Shown here: piece by piece, positions 31,074 through 44,980 of the stretch
Layout of the letters: every line of letters starts with the position of its first letter
Position numbering within the stretch: the stretch's first letter is position 1
NCBI RefSeq assembly: GCF_900660655.1
Contig: NZ_LR215035.1
Span: 558,001 to 622,000, forward strand
Direction: 5' to 3'
DNA length: 64,000 nucleotides
Source of the DNA: Mycoplasmopsis anatis
GTDB taxonomy: Bacteria; Bacillota_I; Bacilli_A; Mycoplasmatales; Metamycoplasmataceae
The notes under the pieces: model-generated
The model's input: the letters and a program-made list of their open reading frames with translations, nothing else
Told to the model about the DNA's origin: nothing
Database searches by the model: none
Program-made: the position numbers and the translations under genes

Positions 31074-34000
31074 ATGAAATCAAAGAAAAAGTTAATTATC
31101 GTTTCTGCAGCTTCATCGGCTGTTGGTATCGGTGCGATTGTTGGTGTATCTACTTGAATAGCTACACATAAACCCAAAGAAATCGCTAGAGGTGGTAATC
31201 CAATAAATAAAGATGATGAACCTGGTGACAAAAAATACGAAATAATCGACTCAAACAGCGGAAATATTATTGATTTTGACGCAGTCTTTAACAATAAACA
31301 AAATGTAGACTTACCTGAGCAGAGAATCAAATCAAGTCACTTTATCGACAAAAACACAAAAATTAAATATGTTGCGATTGGTGACTCAATCACAGCAGGT
31401 TTTGATGGTACATTGGAAAAAGATTATAAGGGTAGTTTTGAAAATGGTTTAGTAACTGGTCTTAGTTATCCTTCATACCTATCAAGACTATTTAACAAAA
31501 TCAACAGACTTGAATCTTTCGATAACTACTCAGTAACTGGTTCGACAATTAACGAATGAATTGATTTATTGCAACTAAGCACAAATCCTAAGGATTTAGT
31601 TAGTGAATCATCATTGATAAGTAGATTTGGCAAGGATTATAAATTGCTTGCTAAAGAAATTATTAAGCAATTGAAAGAATCTAATTTCATAACTCTATCA
31701 ATTGGTGCTAACGATTTTATCCACACTTTTATTGATGCAATAAAGCAAAGTGGTATAACTCAAAGTATTCAGTTAATTTTGAATGACAATCCAACATTTG
31801 GACCTTTAATTGAGGATGTTAAAAAAATCCTTGATAGTTCAATAAAAGAAGTTTCTAGAAGACTTCAAGTTTTTGCTTCAGAAATAAAGAAATTAGCTCC
31901 AGATGCAAATATAAATTTTATTTCATATCCAACTCCATTTTTAAAACTTAAATACATGATTGATAATTTTGTTAAAAATTTTGCTGGTGATATAGCAAAA
32001 GATTTTAGTATCACCGATTTCTTCACAGGTATTTTAAATAACACAATTAAATTAAACGCAAACAGAAATGGTATTAACTTTATAAATCCTGTTAATAATC
32101 AGTTTTGAAATAAAAATGCCCAAAAAATTAGTTCAATTTGATTTGATATTCACCCTAATACAAATGGTTATAAAAAATTAGCGATTGATTTATTCATTAA
32201 ACTTACTAACCCTAGCTTGATTATTGATGATTATGAAAAATTAGGTGATTTTAACTTTTCAACTGATTTTTTAAAAAGCGATTATCAAACGGCAAGTTAC
32301 CAAATTGAAATAGAAAATTATTCACAAACCATCAAGGAAATAATCGGGCTTAGTGATTGAGAATTTATTAATAAAAAAGATAAATTTGAAACTGATTTAG
32401 AAGCATTACGCTCAACAGATAACTTTGGTAAGAGAATGCTAAGAATTAGCGGTAGCTTCAAAAAAATTACTCAGGGGTTGGTAACATCAATTGTTAAATC
32501 AGACTATATAAAAATTATCGATCCGAACGGAACGTTACAACAATTTTTAACTGAGGATGGCTTTAGAAGATCAGAACAAATCGTAACTTGATTACTAAAT
32601 TCAGGATACTTGTCAGAATTAATAAGCAACTTACAAAATGAATTAACTAAATTAGTTGAAGAAAATCCTAATGCTTCAATCTTTGATGAAGGCGTTATAA
32701 CTAGTGTTATTACAAAAAGCTTCACTAATGAAAAATCTGTACTTAATTTACTTAAGTCATTAGCTAAAAGTGATTTTATTCAACAAAACAAAAATGAAAT
32801 TAGGGAAATTTCAAATAATCTAAGAGATTCTAAACTAATGGGAATCTTATTTACTAAATTAAAATCATTTATTTCACCATATATCACCAAGCTAATTAAC
32901 AACCCGTCATTCACACAAGAAAAAGTATATAACCTACTTAATAATTCTATTCAGCAAGCCGATTTAGAAAATGCTATCATTGGTATGATCAATGACTTTT
33001 TAGATATTTCAGATGATATTGATCAAGTAAATTCATATTACGATTTATTTGTAAAGATTATTTCAAATGGAAAAACTATTAAAAGTCTTAAAACTCCTTT
33101 AAGTAAAGTAATAGAAATTTTACTTTCTGATAAAGAAGTTATTAGTTTAATTTCAAATAAAGTTAAAGACTTATTGAATCAATATGATATCCTGCTAAAT
33201 GTTGATGAAAAAAGATTTGATTTATTATTACAATCCTTACTTAATAACGAGTCAATCAAGGATCTTGCTAATAGTTTAGTGAATGTTTCTGTAGACACAA
33301 TTATTAACTTTGTAAGAAACAATCATCAAAAATACAACAATATCACAGCAATTTTAATTGATTCAATAAAATCAATGTTTGGTTCAAATTCTTTGGGCAA
33401 TATAAATCTAACTCAATTACTAGTTCCTGTTTTCGAGATATTAAACTCAAATGTTTTAGATAATAATGTTGATATTATCGAAACTATGCTCCATAACTTT
33501 ATTGAAAGCAAAAAAATTAACCATGCAGATTTAATTATTTCTGTAATTCCACAAAATGTTAAACAAATATTAAATGATTTTATTGATATTTCTACCCTTA
33601 AAAACAAAGTTACAAATATCATTTCAAATCAAAACAACAAAGATATCTTAGTAAAGACTATTACAAACTCAATAAAGGAAAAATCAAACTTTAAAAACAA
33701 AATTAGTAATGTAAACGATGCTTTATATCTCATAGCAAAAGGTTTTGCAAAAAACGATAAGGCTAACATATTAAAATTTATCAATTCAATCAAAGACGAA
33801 TTAGAAATTGATAAATCAATTAGAAAAATAATAGAAAATTACTATAGAACCATAAATTTAGATTTTACAACCGCTCAAAACAGTAAATTTATTGACGATA
33901 TAACAGCATTTTTAAGTGATTTTATTAAAAATGATAAAAACATCGAATTATTAATTGATAATTTACTTTTTGCTATCAAAAACTCAAATAATTACTCATC

Positions 34001-37000
34001 ATTAAAGGAAAATGTTTCAAATAAATTAATTTCTTACCTAAAAGATGTATTAAACATTACTGAGTTTAACTTTGAACAAATATTAAATAAAATTCTTAAT
34101 TTATCCCTCGTTAAAGAAAATCAAAATGCCATTAAGGATTTATTGAAATCAACAGTTAATTTCTTACTTAAAGATGATAATAATTATTTAGAAATTTTTC
34201 TATCAACATTATTTGGTGATGATAAAAATTCAAATAATCAATTTATAGTAACAATCTCGCAAAAAATTAAAACACCTTCATTTAAATTAGTATTAAACAA
34301 ATTTATTGATAATTTACTTTCTGATAATTGAGTTGAAAAATTAAATAAAAATCCTATTTCAACAATCATTTTTAACTCATTAAAAGATCCAAAAATAATA
34401 AATGAAATCAGAAATAATAAAAGTGCAATAATCTCACTTGTAGAACTTCCTAAAATCAAAACATTAGTAATTGATTTAATAATTTCTCAAACTAAAAAAA
34501 TCGGTTTAAATAAAGAAATTTTCAATTACGAAGAATTTGCCGCTATTCTATTTAGTAATTTAGTGAATAATTTATTAAAAAATCCCACTACAAACAATAT
34601 TTTAGACTTATTAATTAATTCATTTGAGAAGAGTTCTAATTTAGATAATTTTATTGATAATATTAAAAATCAATTAGGTGATGAAGCATTAAATCTTTTA
34701 AAATGAATTTCTTCATCATTAATAAAAGCAATTAAGGATACTAATTTCCCTGTTAAAACAACACAATTTGTTAAAAATATTATTAATCAATTAATTAACG
34801 AAAGTAGCATAAAAACTCTTTTAGATAAATCTAATATTCAAGCTAAATTTAAATTAACTAAGTATCCTGAACTAAAGAGTTTTCTAACTAATCAGTTTAC
34901 GGATAAAGATTTTACTAAATTAATTGACAAAATATCTTCTGCATTTGTAGATGGTATAACTCAAACTAACACATATTCAGAAAACATAATTGATCAATTA
35001 GTCAAAAACATATTTTCTTCGAATAAAATCGATCAAGAATTTATTAATATCCTTAATACCAAGTTAGAAAGTTTAATTAATAACGAATCAGTTCAAGAAT
35101 TGATATCAAAAATATTAATCACAAAACTTGACCAGCTAGAATATTCATGAATTTTTGATAATGTTAAAAATCCCGAGTTTGTTATTTCTAAGTTAATTAA
35201 ATTGTTAGGTCAAAATAATACTAAACTAAAATTATCAGAAAAGTTAATACAAACTTTCATCGCACAATTATCAACTAAAGGAACTAATTTAGATATCAAA
35301 GAAATGTTATTTAGCTTAGTTTCACAATACAATTTTGATGGTGAATCTTTAGAAAAAATAATTGTTGACTTTGTTAATAGTCTAGCAAAAGACAAAGAAA
35401 TAAATAATTTATCTTCAGATATTAAGGTAATTATCAACAATATATTTAATAAAATCAAAACAGACAATAAGTTTGTTAGTCTTATTTCTACAAAGTTATT
35501 TAATATCTTTAACTTAAAATCAATTTTCCAAAATCAAAACGATTTTGAGCAACTAATTATTGAAATTTTTAATAATGATAACTTTAGTGTATTACTAAAT
35601 CAATTAGTTGATTTATTCTTTAGTAATATTACTAAATTAGATAAAGCAAATAGTTACGAAGAATTGTTCAAAGTTTTATTTACAAACTTTAAATTTGTTG
35701 AATTCGGACAAAAAATCGATAGTCTAATCGCTGATTTAATTCATTCTGAATCTATCAAAAAAGTTATTGGTAATATAATCAAAAAACAACTAATAGCAAC
35801 TAATAGTAATTTAACAAGCAATCAAATTGATAAATTCTCAAAAGATTTAGCAAATGATGTTCCTCTAATTTTTGAAATTTTAGGGCTTAAAAACAATTTA
35901 TTTTCAGCTATTGCTGAAGATTTAGATAAATTAAATAAAGAAAATAATTTAACTACTTTTACTCAAATTTTAGAAGTTATAATTAAAAAAGTTACAAGTC
36001 AACTAACAGCCGATTTAAGAAATAAATTAAACAAATTGCTAAAAATTGAGTCTATTCAATCAAACAAAGAAGAATTTACTACTCTAATTAATTCATTTTT
36101 ACCAATAATAAAAGATAAATTCATAAATGAATCGCTTTATGAAAAAATCATTGATATTGAGTATGCACAAGACAAAAAAATAGGTTTATTAATTGACAAA
36201 AACGAAATTTATAGTTTATTAAACATTATAAAAAACGACACAAATTTTGATAAATTAGTTTCTATTTTAGTTAAAAAGATTATCAATAATCCTGATATTT
36301 TAATGCTTAATAACAACAAAGAGTTAATTAATACTTTATTATTCGACGATAACACCAAACAGGTATTAAGCTCACTTATTAAAAATCTATTTAATAATTT
36401 TGATATCACAAATCTAAGAAATACACTTAATAAATTAATTATAAGATTATGTAAAGATAACAATTTAATTCATTCAGAAGAACAAGTAAATGCCTTTACA
36501 AACGCATTACTTTCTTATCTAAAAAATAATCAATCAAAATTGAATATCAATAATATTTCTAATTTATTAATCCAATCAATCAATAACTCAAATAATATTG
36601 ACCAATTAATAAGTAATATTCAAAGTAAATTACTAAATTTAATTAACCTTAAGGAATATGGTTTTGTTAAAGAAATCTTAAATAGTGATTTCATTTCACC
36701 ATTAAAAAAATTCATCGTAGATAACTTTGAGTACTTATATAGTAAATTCACTGATAATATTGATATTTTCCAAAAAATTAAATCAATAGATATTTCTAAG
36801 CAACTAAACATACAAAACACAAATATTAATCATAACTTTATCTCGGTAATTGAAACTCTTGAAAATGACCCTGATTTTAAACTCATTTTAAAACAATTCA
36901 TTAAAGATTCAATTTCAAATATTGATAAATTTAAGAATGCAAATAGTTATTATGAACTAATCATTAATGTTATAAAAAATCAAGATAATTTAAGTAAAAA

Positions 37001-40000
37001 CTCACCAAAGATCAAGCAAATTATCAATAGGTTGCTAAATAACACTCAATTCAAAGAACTATTTGCGCTAATAATTGAAAACAAAGTATTTAATAATGCA
37101 GAATTTGCTGAAATTTTTAACGGAATTAACAATAAAACTAGATTCTCTAAAAATATTGTTGAATTTATTTCTACATCAAATAAAAAATTTAATTTCACGC
37201 AATTCATACTTGACAACCTCGTATCTGAGATTTCAAATGAAAATTTCAATGTTAATGAATTTGCAACTTCAATACTTAATAATTTTAAGAATAAATACTT
37301 AAGCAATGAGGGTGATACTGTTGAATTCATTAAATTTATCTTTAATGAAAAAATTTGAACTGAAGATAAACAAAATGTATTACAAATAGTTAAAAATATT
37401 GTAAATTCCGACCTAACTAAAGTGCTAAAAATCGATTCACTTATTGATTCATTAGTTAAAGATAATCAAATCATTGATGCTCAATCTCTAAAAAGTATTG
37501 TAAAAATAACAACTGGATCAAAAGAATTCAAAAATATCATTAATAAGATAATTGATGCGATAAATACATCAAATCTTAATTTAGAAAATGTTAAAACTTA
37601 TAGTCAATTAATTAACGAATTCTTAAAAAATGTTGATTTTAATTTGATCAAAAAGGATGTTAAAAACTTAATTAATACACTATTAAATAGCGATGATGTT
37701 AAAGCTAATATTTCTTCACTAGTTCAAAAGATTATTTATAGTTTCACAAATGTTCCACAAAGCAATTCAATAACCAAATTATCAAATGATATTGCATCGA
37801 ATTTATATACTATAGTTTCATATAATGACTTAGTAAACAAGATTATTGATTCAATTTTTAACAAATTAAATGAAATCAAGAATAACAAAGACTTTGAAAC
37901 TTTGATCTCTGAAATACCAACTTCAATATTACAAAGTGTAAAACAAAGCTTATCAAATCCAATTGATTTTATTAGATTTATATTTAATAATCCAGTTGTA
38001 ACAAATAATTATGAAGGATTGAATTACATAATTCAAAATGGATTAGAAAACATTATAAATATTCCTGAAATTAACCAACAAATACTTAATCTATCAAATT
38101 CAATTGATGAAAAATGAGTCGACAGAAATGAAATTAGAAACTTCATAAGCAAATTAATTAAAGATAATAGATTTATTCAAATGGTTAAAAGCTCAGCATC
38201 AAATTTATTAAAAACAAATAATTGAATCAACAAAAATAAATCTGAAGAGATTATTTTAGAAGCTATAAAACAAAGTAAATTATTAAATAATTCAGGTCAG
38301 ATTGTTGAAATACTAAAAAGTAATTTAACTAATGATTCTTTGATATTAACATTTAATAAATTGACAAATAATCTTTTAATTGACAATAATATAATCAGTG
38401 AAAGTCAAAAATTATCAACTAATTTAACAAACAGTTTATATCAGTCATTAATTAGTAATGAATCATTCGATTTAATAAATAAAGTTTTAGAATTAATTAA
38501 AACAAATATCACTTCAAGCACAAGTTTCGAACAACTATTTTCAACTATTAAACCTAAATTGATTGAAATATTCAAGAATGATTACTATAAATTAATAAAA
38601 AATATATTTAGTTCTCAAGTAATATCTAAAAATAAAGTTGAAGTTAAAAACTTCATTCATTCACTGCTAAATAATTACATTCCAAACAATATAAACTCAT
38701 GAGTTGATCAAATCAATTTAACTGAATATACAACTAAGTATGATTTTGATGATCATGAACTAAAAAGTGCTTTGGTAGATGTATTCAATTCACATCATTT
38801 AATTGATATAAGTGATTACTTAGTTGATGATATTTCCGCAAGAGAAAATATATATAAAAATACCAATAGTCTTGAAGAGTTTATACAAACACTACTTTGA
38901 AATAATCAAACTAGAGAAAAGATTGAGAATTCATTAAGCTTAATAATAAAAGATTTTATTAGCAAAGCAAATATCAGAGAAATTATCAAAAAAGTTTTAC
39001 TTAAAGAATTAACAGGACCAACAATTGACTTATTTTTAGAAGGTATTTCAAGCAAGGAACAATTAATATCAAATATTATTGAAATCTATAATGATATTGA
39101 TTCGGTTGTAAATTTAACAAAAAACATTATAAGTTCAACAACTGAAGAAATAAAATTAAACGGATTTAAAATAGGTATAAGTTCAATTATTTCAAATATT
39201 TTTAGCAAAATTAAGAGTGATAAGTTCAATGACCAAAATGCTAAAGAAACTGGATTTAAACTCATTAAAGTTATTCTTAATTCGAAATTAATTACCCAAA
39301 ATAAAGATGACTTGGTAAAAATAATTAATAATTTAATTAAACTTCTTTCTAATGAAGAATCAATTTCAAAAATCCTTGACGGACTATCGGATTCGATTAA
39401 AAATGAGTTATTTAAATATGCAAGTAAGCAAAACCTAATAGATATTATTAAATTTGTGGCTACAAACAATAATTTCAATCAAATTATTAATGTTGTTACC
39501 CGTGATTTACTTGAAAATGTTAATACCTTAAAACAAACACAGAATTTTGATGATTTTGTAGCAAAGTTGCTTTCATTGGTAAACTTTGAAAAATTAAAAG
39601 AAAATATCAAGGGATTAATTAACGATTTAATCACAAATAAAGATATTAAAGTTATTCTTAAGAATATATTGAAACAAACTTTAATAAGTTATGGTGCAAC
39701 CAATGACTCTAAACTTGAGTTAATGATTAGTGACATAGTTGACGAACTTGATGTACTAATTAATGATTTTGAATTAATAAATACTATTATTGATAAATCA
39801 ACTGAATTGCTATCTCAAGCTAAAAACAGTAATGATCCAAATTCAATATTAATTAAAATACCTAATGAAATATCAAAAATTATTTCAGAAAAAATTAAGG
39901 AAAACCCATATCAGTTTGTTGAAAATATTATTCAACACAAATCAATTAAAAATAACTATGACACCTTAATCAGAACAATTCAAGAAGTTCTTGAACACTT

Positions 40001-43000
40001 AATAAATAATCAAACAATTGAAAATCTAATAATAAAACAAATCAATTCAATAGAGCCAACAAATGAATTGTTTAATTATGCTAATAAAAACGATTTAAAT
40101 GAATTAGTAAGATTTTTATTGCATGACAATGATTTTAAAAATACTATTAAAAACTTAGTACCAAAATTATTAAATAATCGTCAATGACTTAATAATTTAA
40201 ATAATACTAATGAATTGTTAAAATCAATTTTAGAGATAAATGGAATCGTTGACGAAAACAAGACTAACATTTCTAATTTAGTACAAAAATTATTGACTAA
40301 TAATCAATTCAAATCAATAGCTACTAAATCATTAATTTATATTGCAAAGCAAAACGATATTAACCTAAATATAAGTGGTATTAATGAATTGGTAAGTTCA
40401 ACTCTAGATTCGATAATTCCAATCTTAAAAGAATTAAATCTTTATGATCAGTTCGTTGATGATATGTTTGAACTAATTAAGGATCCAGTTAATCTTTCCA
40501 AATCAATTAGTACATTTGTAGATAAGATTAAAAATATATTGTTAAATAATAATTTTGAATTACTTAAGAAATTACTAGCTTCAAGAATATTTAACGATAG
40601 TAGAAATAAAGCAACTCTTAAAGCAATAGTAAATGAACTACTAACTAAATTAACTACTTCAGAAAAAGTCATAAAACTAGTTAAAACTTTTGGTTTAGAT
40701 AAATTATTACAAAAATTCAATATCACCAAAGATCAAACTAATACTTTAAGTGTTAAATTATTTACCAATGGAAATAAAATCAATTTAGTTAGAGATGTTC
40801 TTTATAACGTAATAGATAACTCTAGCGAATACTCAACAAGCACTAATTACAATGATTTAATTAAACGAATTTTCAACAGAACTCAAATCCAGAATTCGCT
40901 AAGAACTAATTTCAGTGCTCTTGTAAAAGAATTACTTAATGATTCTGAAATTAGAAATATTATTGCCGAACCTATTAATAAGTTATTAACAGAATTAGAA
41001 TCAAACTGATTGTTAAAAAATACACAGAATTCTAAGTCTTTAATAACTGAATTATTAACCGTCGCAAATTCAATTAACAATAATTTACACATAAGTGATA
41101 AACTAATTGAAACGTTGATTAGTGAAATAAAACTTAACGGAACTGAAATTAATTTTAGCAACATACTTAATAGTATTTCAACTAGTTTATCAAAAGAATT
41201 AGAAAACAATTTAGATCAAAAACTTACTGAATTAATCAAATCGATTACAAATACTAATATTTTTAGAAACTCAACAAATTACTCAGATCTAAAAGTTCTA
41301 ATTTCTAACATACTTGAATACTTAAACAAAAATAATACACTTGCTAATGTCTTAGTAAACTCGTTAAATTCAACAACTTTAACTGAAATTAACAAATATG
41401 CTGATAATACCACATTAAAAAATGCAATAAATGTAATAATTAATAACGAGCACCTTAAAAACACAATTTTTGCACTTTTAGATTCAATAAAATCTAAGTC
41501 AGCCCAAATCTCTCAAGCAAATAATTTAAATCAAATTGTTAAAATCTCATTAGAAGATACATCAACAAAAAATAAAATTAAGAATGAGCTTAAATTACTT
41601 GTTAGAGATATCTTTACAAACCCAACGATTAAATCAATTCTCAAAAATGTCGTAAAACACTTCTTTGATTTCATTGGAATTGACTCAAATAATATTCCTG
41701 AAGCTAACTCGTTCATGAATATAATAGTTGATGATTTATATAACCTATTAAATAGGCTTGAATTAATTGATAATTTAATTAATCCTTTAGTTGACCAAAT
41801 AGGAACTACAAATGACATAATTGGTTTATTTAACTCAATTAGCTCACAAGTAATTGAAAACCTTAAAATAACTGAATATGCTACTTTTACCAAGTTACTA
41901 AAAGATAATTTAGTAACTCAAAATAAACAAACTATTATTAAAATAATAAACCACATAATAAATAAATTAACAACTGACGAAACAAAAATAAGAAGAGTGC
42001 TAGAAAAATTAGACATTAGCTCTTTACTTATTAATGGTTCAACTTCACTTAATAAAAATAGAATTAACGATTTTATTATAAAAATTCTAAAGAATCAAAA
42101 TCTTAAAAACTTATTAAATACATTAGTTGAAGAAGTAATAAATAATAACTTAGAATATGCCAAACTAAATACTTGATGAGAACTAATTAACAAGATATTG
42201 AATAGTTCAAAATCAAATGACATCAAGAATTTCATCAAAAACTGATTGATTGAGACTGTAAATAACAATGATATTGATTTTGAACTCGGATTAGGCGAAT
42301 TGCTAGTTGAAATGCTTAGAAAAAGTGGATTTAATTTAAATCAAGGAGATAAGAATCTTTTTGGAAGAGTTGTTAAGAACTCACTTAAGGCTATATCTTC
42401 AACAAATGAATTTGATCAAATAATTAATAAAATTTATGATAATATCAAAAACTTAAGACCAAGTTCTACTAATCCAATAACATCAGAAAAAATAAGTGAT
42501 GCAATTATCAAGGGAGTTTTAAGTATTATTTCGAGTGATGATGGATCTGCAATACAAGTTGTCAAGATTCTTGATAAATCTGAATTCATCGGTAAAATAA
42601 TTTCACAAATTGGATCAGCCGATTTTGTAAAATTCATTGACAGATTATTCGAATCTAGCGACTTAAGAAAAAATACTGGTATTTATGCAATATTAAAACC
42701 ATTATTGAGCAAAAACAACAACTCTCCAAGTTCAGCAAAGGTTGAAATTGGTACATTAAATGTTCTCTCTATTCCAGATAAAGCTAAAGTATTCTTAGCA
42801 CAATTCTTCAAACCTTTTTACGAAGAATTATTCAAGAAAGCAATTAACAATAATTTACCATCATTCAAACAAGATACTATGGAATACAGAAACCTATTTA
42901 GAATTACTGAAATTGTCTTATGGTTTTTATGAAACAACAATCCAAGTGGTGTAAGTTATTGAAATACAAACTTACTAAGATCAACAACAATTGAAGGAAT

Positions 43001-43307
43001 CGTAAACTTAGCTCATCAAAAAGCGATGTGAGATGACCTATATATACCAATTTATAAATATCCAATTGATATATTAAGAAATGAAACAACTTATAGAAAA
43101 ATTGGATTCATCAATGGTAAATTTAATACAGAATTTGTTTTTGGAAGTCGTTCTAATTGAACAAAAAATTGAAATTATGATTCTGATCAACTTCTTGCAT
43201 ATATATACTATATTAATCAAGGAAACGATAGACACAACACAAGTAAAACTAAGGAACAAGTCCTTTGAGAAGCTCTTGAAAAAGGATACCTTGGTACTAA
43301 GAAATAG
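31074..43307 (+). CDS. Giant SGNH/GDSL-hydrolase surface protein, 4077 aa
   Basis: A single frame of 12.2 kb with many TGA-Trp. Residues 1-30 are a basic start and one membrane segment (signal anchor, no lipobox). Residues about 95-375 are an SGNH hydrolase with all blocks: IGDSITAGF (Ser105), LSIGANDF (Asn213) and DIHPNTNGY (Asp358, His360); the likely activity is a lipid or carbohydrate esterase outside the cell. The remaining 3700 residues are Asn/Ile/Leu/Lys-rich helices containing degenerate repeats of the form N-S-Y-x-E-L-[IF]-x-x-[IVL]-[ILF], e.g. ANSYEELFKVLF (35.65 kb), NSYYELIINVI (36.94 kb) and TNYNDLIKRIF (40.84 kb). The last 130 residues are Trp/Tyr-rich and globular. Good AAGGAG site. 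Largest protein in the window; role probably in host interaction or membrane lipid attack. Confidence 0.88.
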
Positions 43308-43332
43308 AGATCTCGATTTGAGATCTTTTTTA
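43308..43332 (+). terminator. Terminator of the giant SGNH gene
   Basis: Perfect 7-bp stem AGATCTC / GAGATCT directly after the stop codon, 5-nt loop, T7 tail. Confidence 0.85.
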
Positions 43333-43389
43333 TATGGAAATTTAGACCACAAAATTTATAAAAACAATCATTAAAAAATTGTAAATCTA

Positions 43390-43457
43390 TATAATATAAA
43401 AGAGTAATTTTACTCCTTGGTTTTTAATAACCCTGAATGTCCAAAAGGAGGCTTAAT
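43390..43457 (+). promoter_or_regulatory. Promoter and structured leader of rpsF
   Basis: TATAAT at 43390-43395, then two small hairpins: GAGTA / TACTC (43402-43415) and GGTT / AACC (43419-43432), ending at AAAGGAGG. In many bacteria the S6:S18 complex binds an rpsF leader and represses the operon. The arrangement fits, but I cannot confirm the conserved CCG element. Confidence 0.45.
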
Positions 43458-43820
43458 ATGGCTAAATATGAAATCATGATGATCGTTGATCCTAAAGCTG
43501 ATGTTAACGTTGCTTTCGATTTACTTAAAGAAGTATTCGGAAACGGTGTTAAAAAAGCTGAAAAATTAGCTATTAACGAATTATCATACTCAATTAACAA
43601 ATCAAAACATGCTCAATATGTAAATGCAGAAGTTGAATCACAACCTGAATTAATTTCTGAATTTGTGCGTAAATCAAACATTGTAAAAGCAGTATGAAGA
43701 CAATTAGTAATTAATCTTGATACTGAAAGTGGTTTAAAACCTACAAACACTAAGAAAAATTCTAAAAAAACAGTACGTAAATCAACACCTAAAAAAGTTG
43801 CAGCTAAAACTGAAGAATAA
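43458..43820 (+). CDS. rpsF: 30S ribosomal protein S6
   Basis: 120 aa. MAKYEIMMIVDPKADVNVAF and the middle ELSYSINKSKHAQYV match S6. The C-terminus is an extended Lys/Thr/Ser-rich tail (about 25 residues), a lineage-specific extension. The start at the ATG after AAAGGAGG is preferred over an upstream in-frame ATG at 43437. First gene of rpsF-ssb-rpsR. One TGA-Trp. Confidence 0.96.
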
Positions 43821-43851
43821 TTTATAGTTGATTTTAATATAAGGGGTTAAT

Positions 43852-44637
43852 ATGAATAAAGTACTTTTGATTGGTAGAGTTTCTTCCGATGTAAGAGTTT
43901 TCCAAACTCAAAGCGGTGTTAGATATGCTAGAGTTAGACTAGCAATTAATCGTCGTGGTACAACTGATATTACAGATTTTATTCCATTGGTTGCTTGAAG
44001 AAGCAATGCGGATTTTATGGCTTCAAATGTTTATAAAGGAACTTTGATTGCAGTGGAAGGTTCAATTTACATGAGCTCTTATCAAAAAGATGGTATTAAT
44101 GTAAGTTCATTTGAAGTAAATATTGATAACATCAATATCCTGGAACCTAAATCTGTTGTTCAGTCAAGAATGAATAGTACAAACTCAAATTCTAATGGTA
44201 GATTTGTAACTGAAATACCTTCAAGGGATTTTGGTGAACGTATGCAAAATGTTCCAAATCAACAAGTCCGTAGATTTGATAATAATTCTAACCAATCACT
44301 ATACAACAACACATCAAATCATAGTTTTGCTGGTTTTACAGTTGATGAAACATTTTCTGATTCATCTGCACAAAGTGGGATGAATAATCAAAAAATTACC
44401 TTCACACCTACTGAAAAACTAAACGAATTAAACCTATCAAATAACCAATCTTCTAACAACAAAGATTTCTTAAGTAATCTTGATGAAGATGATGATGAAT
44501 ATAACTTTGACAGTTCTTTATTCACTAATGATGAATCAACTACGAAAAATAATGGTAATTTATTCGAGTTGGATAGCGATAGCGAATTTGAAGATGATAT
44601 TTTTAACCCTAATCATAATTTAGATTTCGATAAATAG
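43852..44637 (+). CDS. ssb: Single-stranded DNA-binding protein
   Basis: 261 aa. The N-terminal OB fold (1-105) is clear: MNKVLLIGRVSSDVR, FIPLVAW (TGA-Trp) and GTLIAVEGSIYMSSYQKDG. A long Asn/Ser-rich linker follows, then an acidic C-terminal region (NLDEDDDEYNFDSS, EDDIFNPNHNLDFDK) in place of the usual DDDIPF tip. The protein is longer than most SSBs because of the linker. It binds ssDNA as a tetramer and recruits replication and repair partners through the acid tail. AAGGGG site, 31 nt after rpsF. Confidence 0.95.
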
Positions 44638-44655
44638 AAACAAATAGGAGAAAAA

Positions 44656-44913
44656 ATGAACTTTAAGAAAAATAAAAAAGGTTTTGGTTCAAGAAGAAAA
44701 GTTTGTGAATTTTGTGAACAAAACATGAACTATGTTGATTACAAAAATTTAGAATTACTTAAAAAATACATAAGTGGTACAGGTCAAATTAAATCATTAT
44801 CAATGTCTGGAACATGTGCAAAGCACCAAAGAAGTGTTTCAAACGCAATCAAAAGAGCTAGATTTGTTGCATTATTACCATACACAATCGTTCGTGTTCG
44901 TGTACAAAAATAA
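44656..44913 (+). CDS. rpsR: 30S ribosomal protein S18
   Basis: 85 aa with the zinc-ribbon-like KVCEFCEQN ... GTCAKHQR Cys pattern retained, then RSVSNAIKRARFVALLPYT. Partner of S6 in the 30S platform. TAGGAG site 18 nt after ssb. Confidence 0.96.
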   Translation: MNFKKNKKGFGSRRKVCEFCEQNMNYVDYKNLELLKKYISGTGQIKSLSMSGTCAKHQRSVSNAIKRARFVALLPYTIVRVRVQK

Positions 44914-44925
44914 TGTTACTCAATT

Positions 44926-44954
44926 AACTAGGAATTATTCCTAGTTTTTATTTT
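44926..44954 (+). terminator. Terminator of rpsF-ssb-rpsR
   Basis: Perfect 9-bp stem AACTAGGAA / TTCCTAGTT, 3-nt loop, T-rich tail. Confidence 0.85.
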
Positions 44955-44960
44955 GCAAAA

Positions 44961-44980
44961 TAAAAAGCCAAACGGCTTAA
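44961..44980 (-). terminator. Terminator of the Bax-inhibitor-like gene
   Basis: AAGCC / GGCTT with a 4-nt loop, followed on the minus strand by T5; it overlaps the gene's stop codon. Confidence 0.65.

Noticed and set aside
24780-42637. Many antisense frames of 60-130 codons opposite the coiled-coil and SGNH genes
   Set aside because: They are shadows of Asn/Lys/Ile-rich coding: Ser/Leu/Phe-rich, without ribosome sites, promoters or terminators.
31074-43307. A row of about ten separate genes
   Set aside because: All pieces are in one frame and are separated only by TGA, which is Trp here; no TAA or TAG was seen in the joins I translated.
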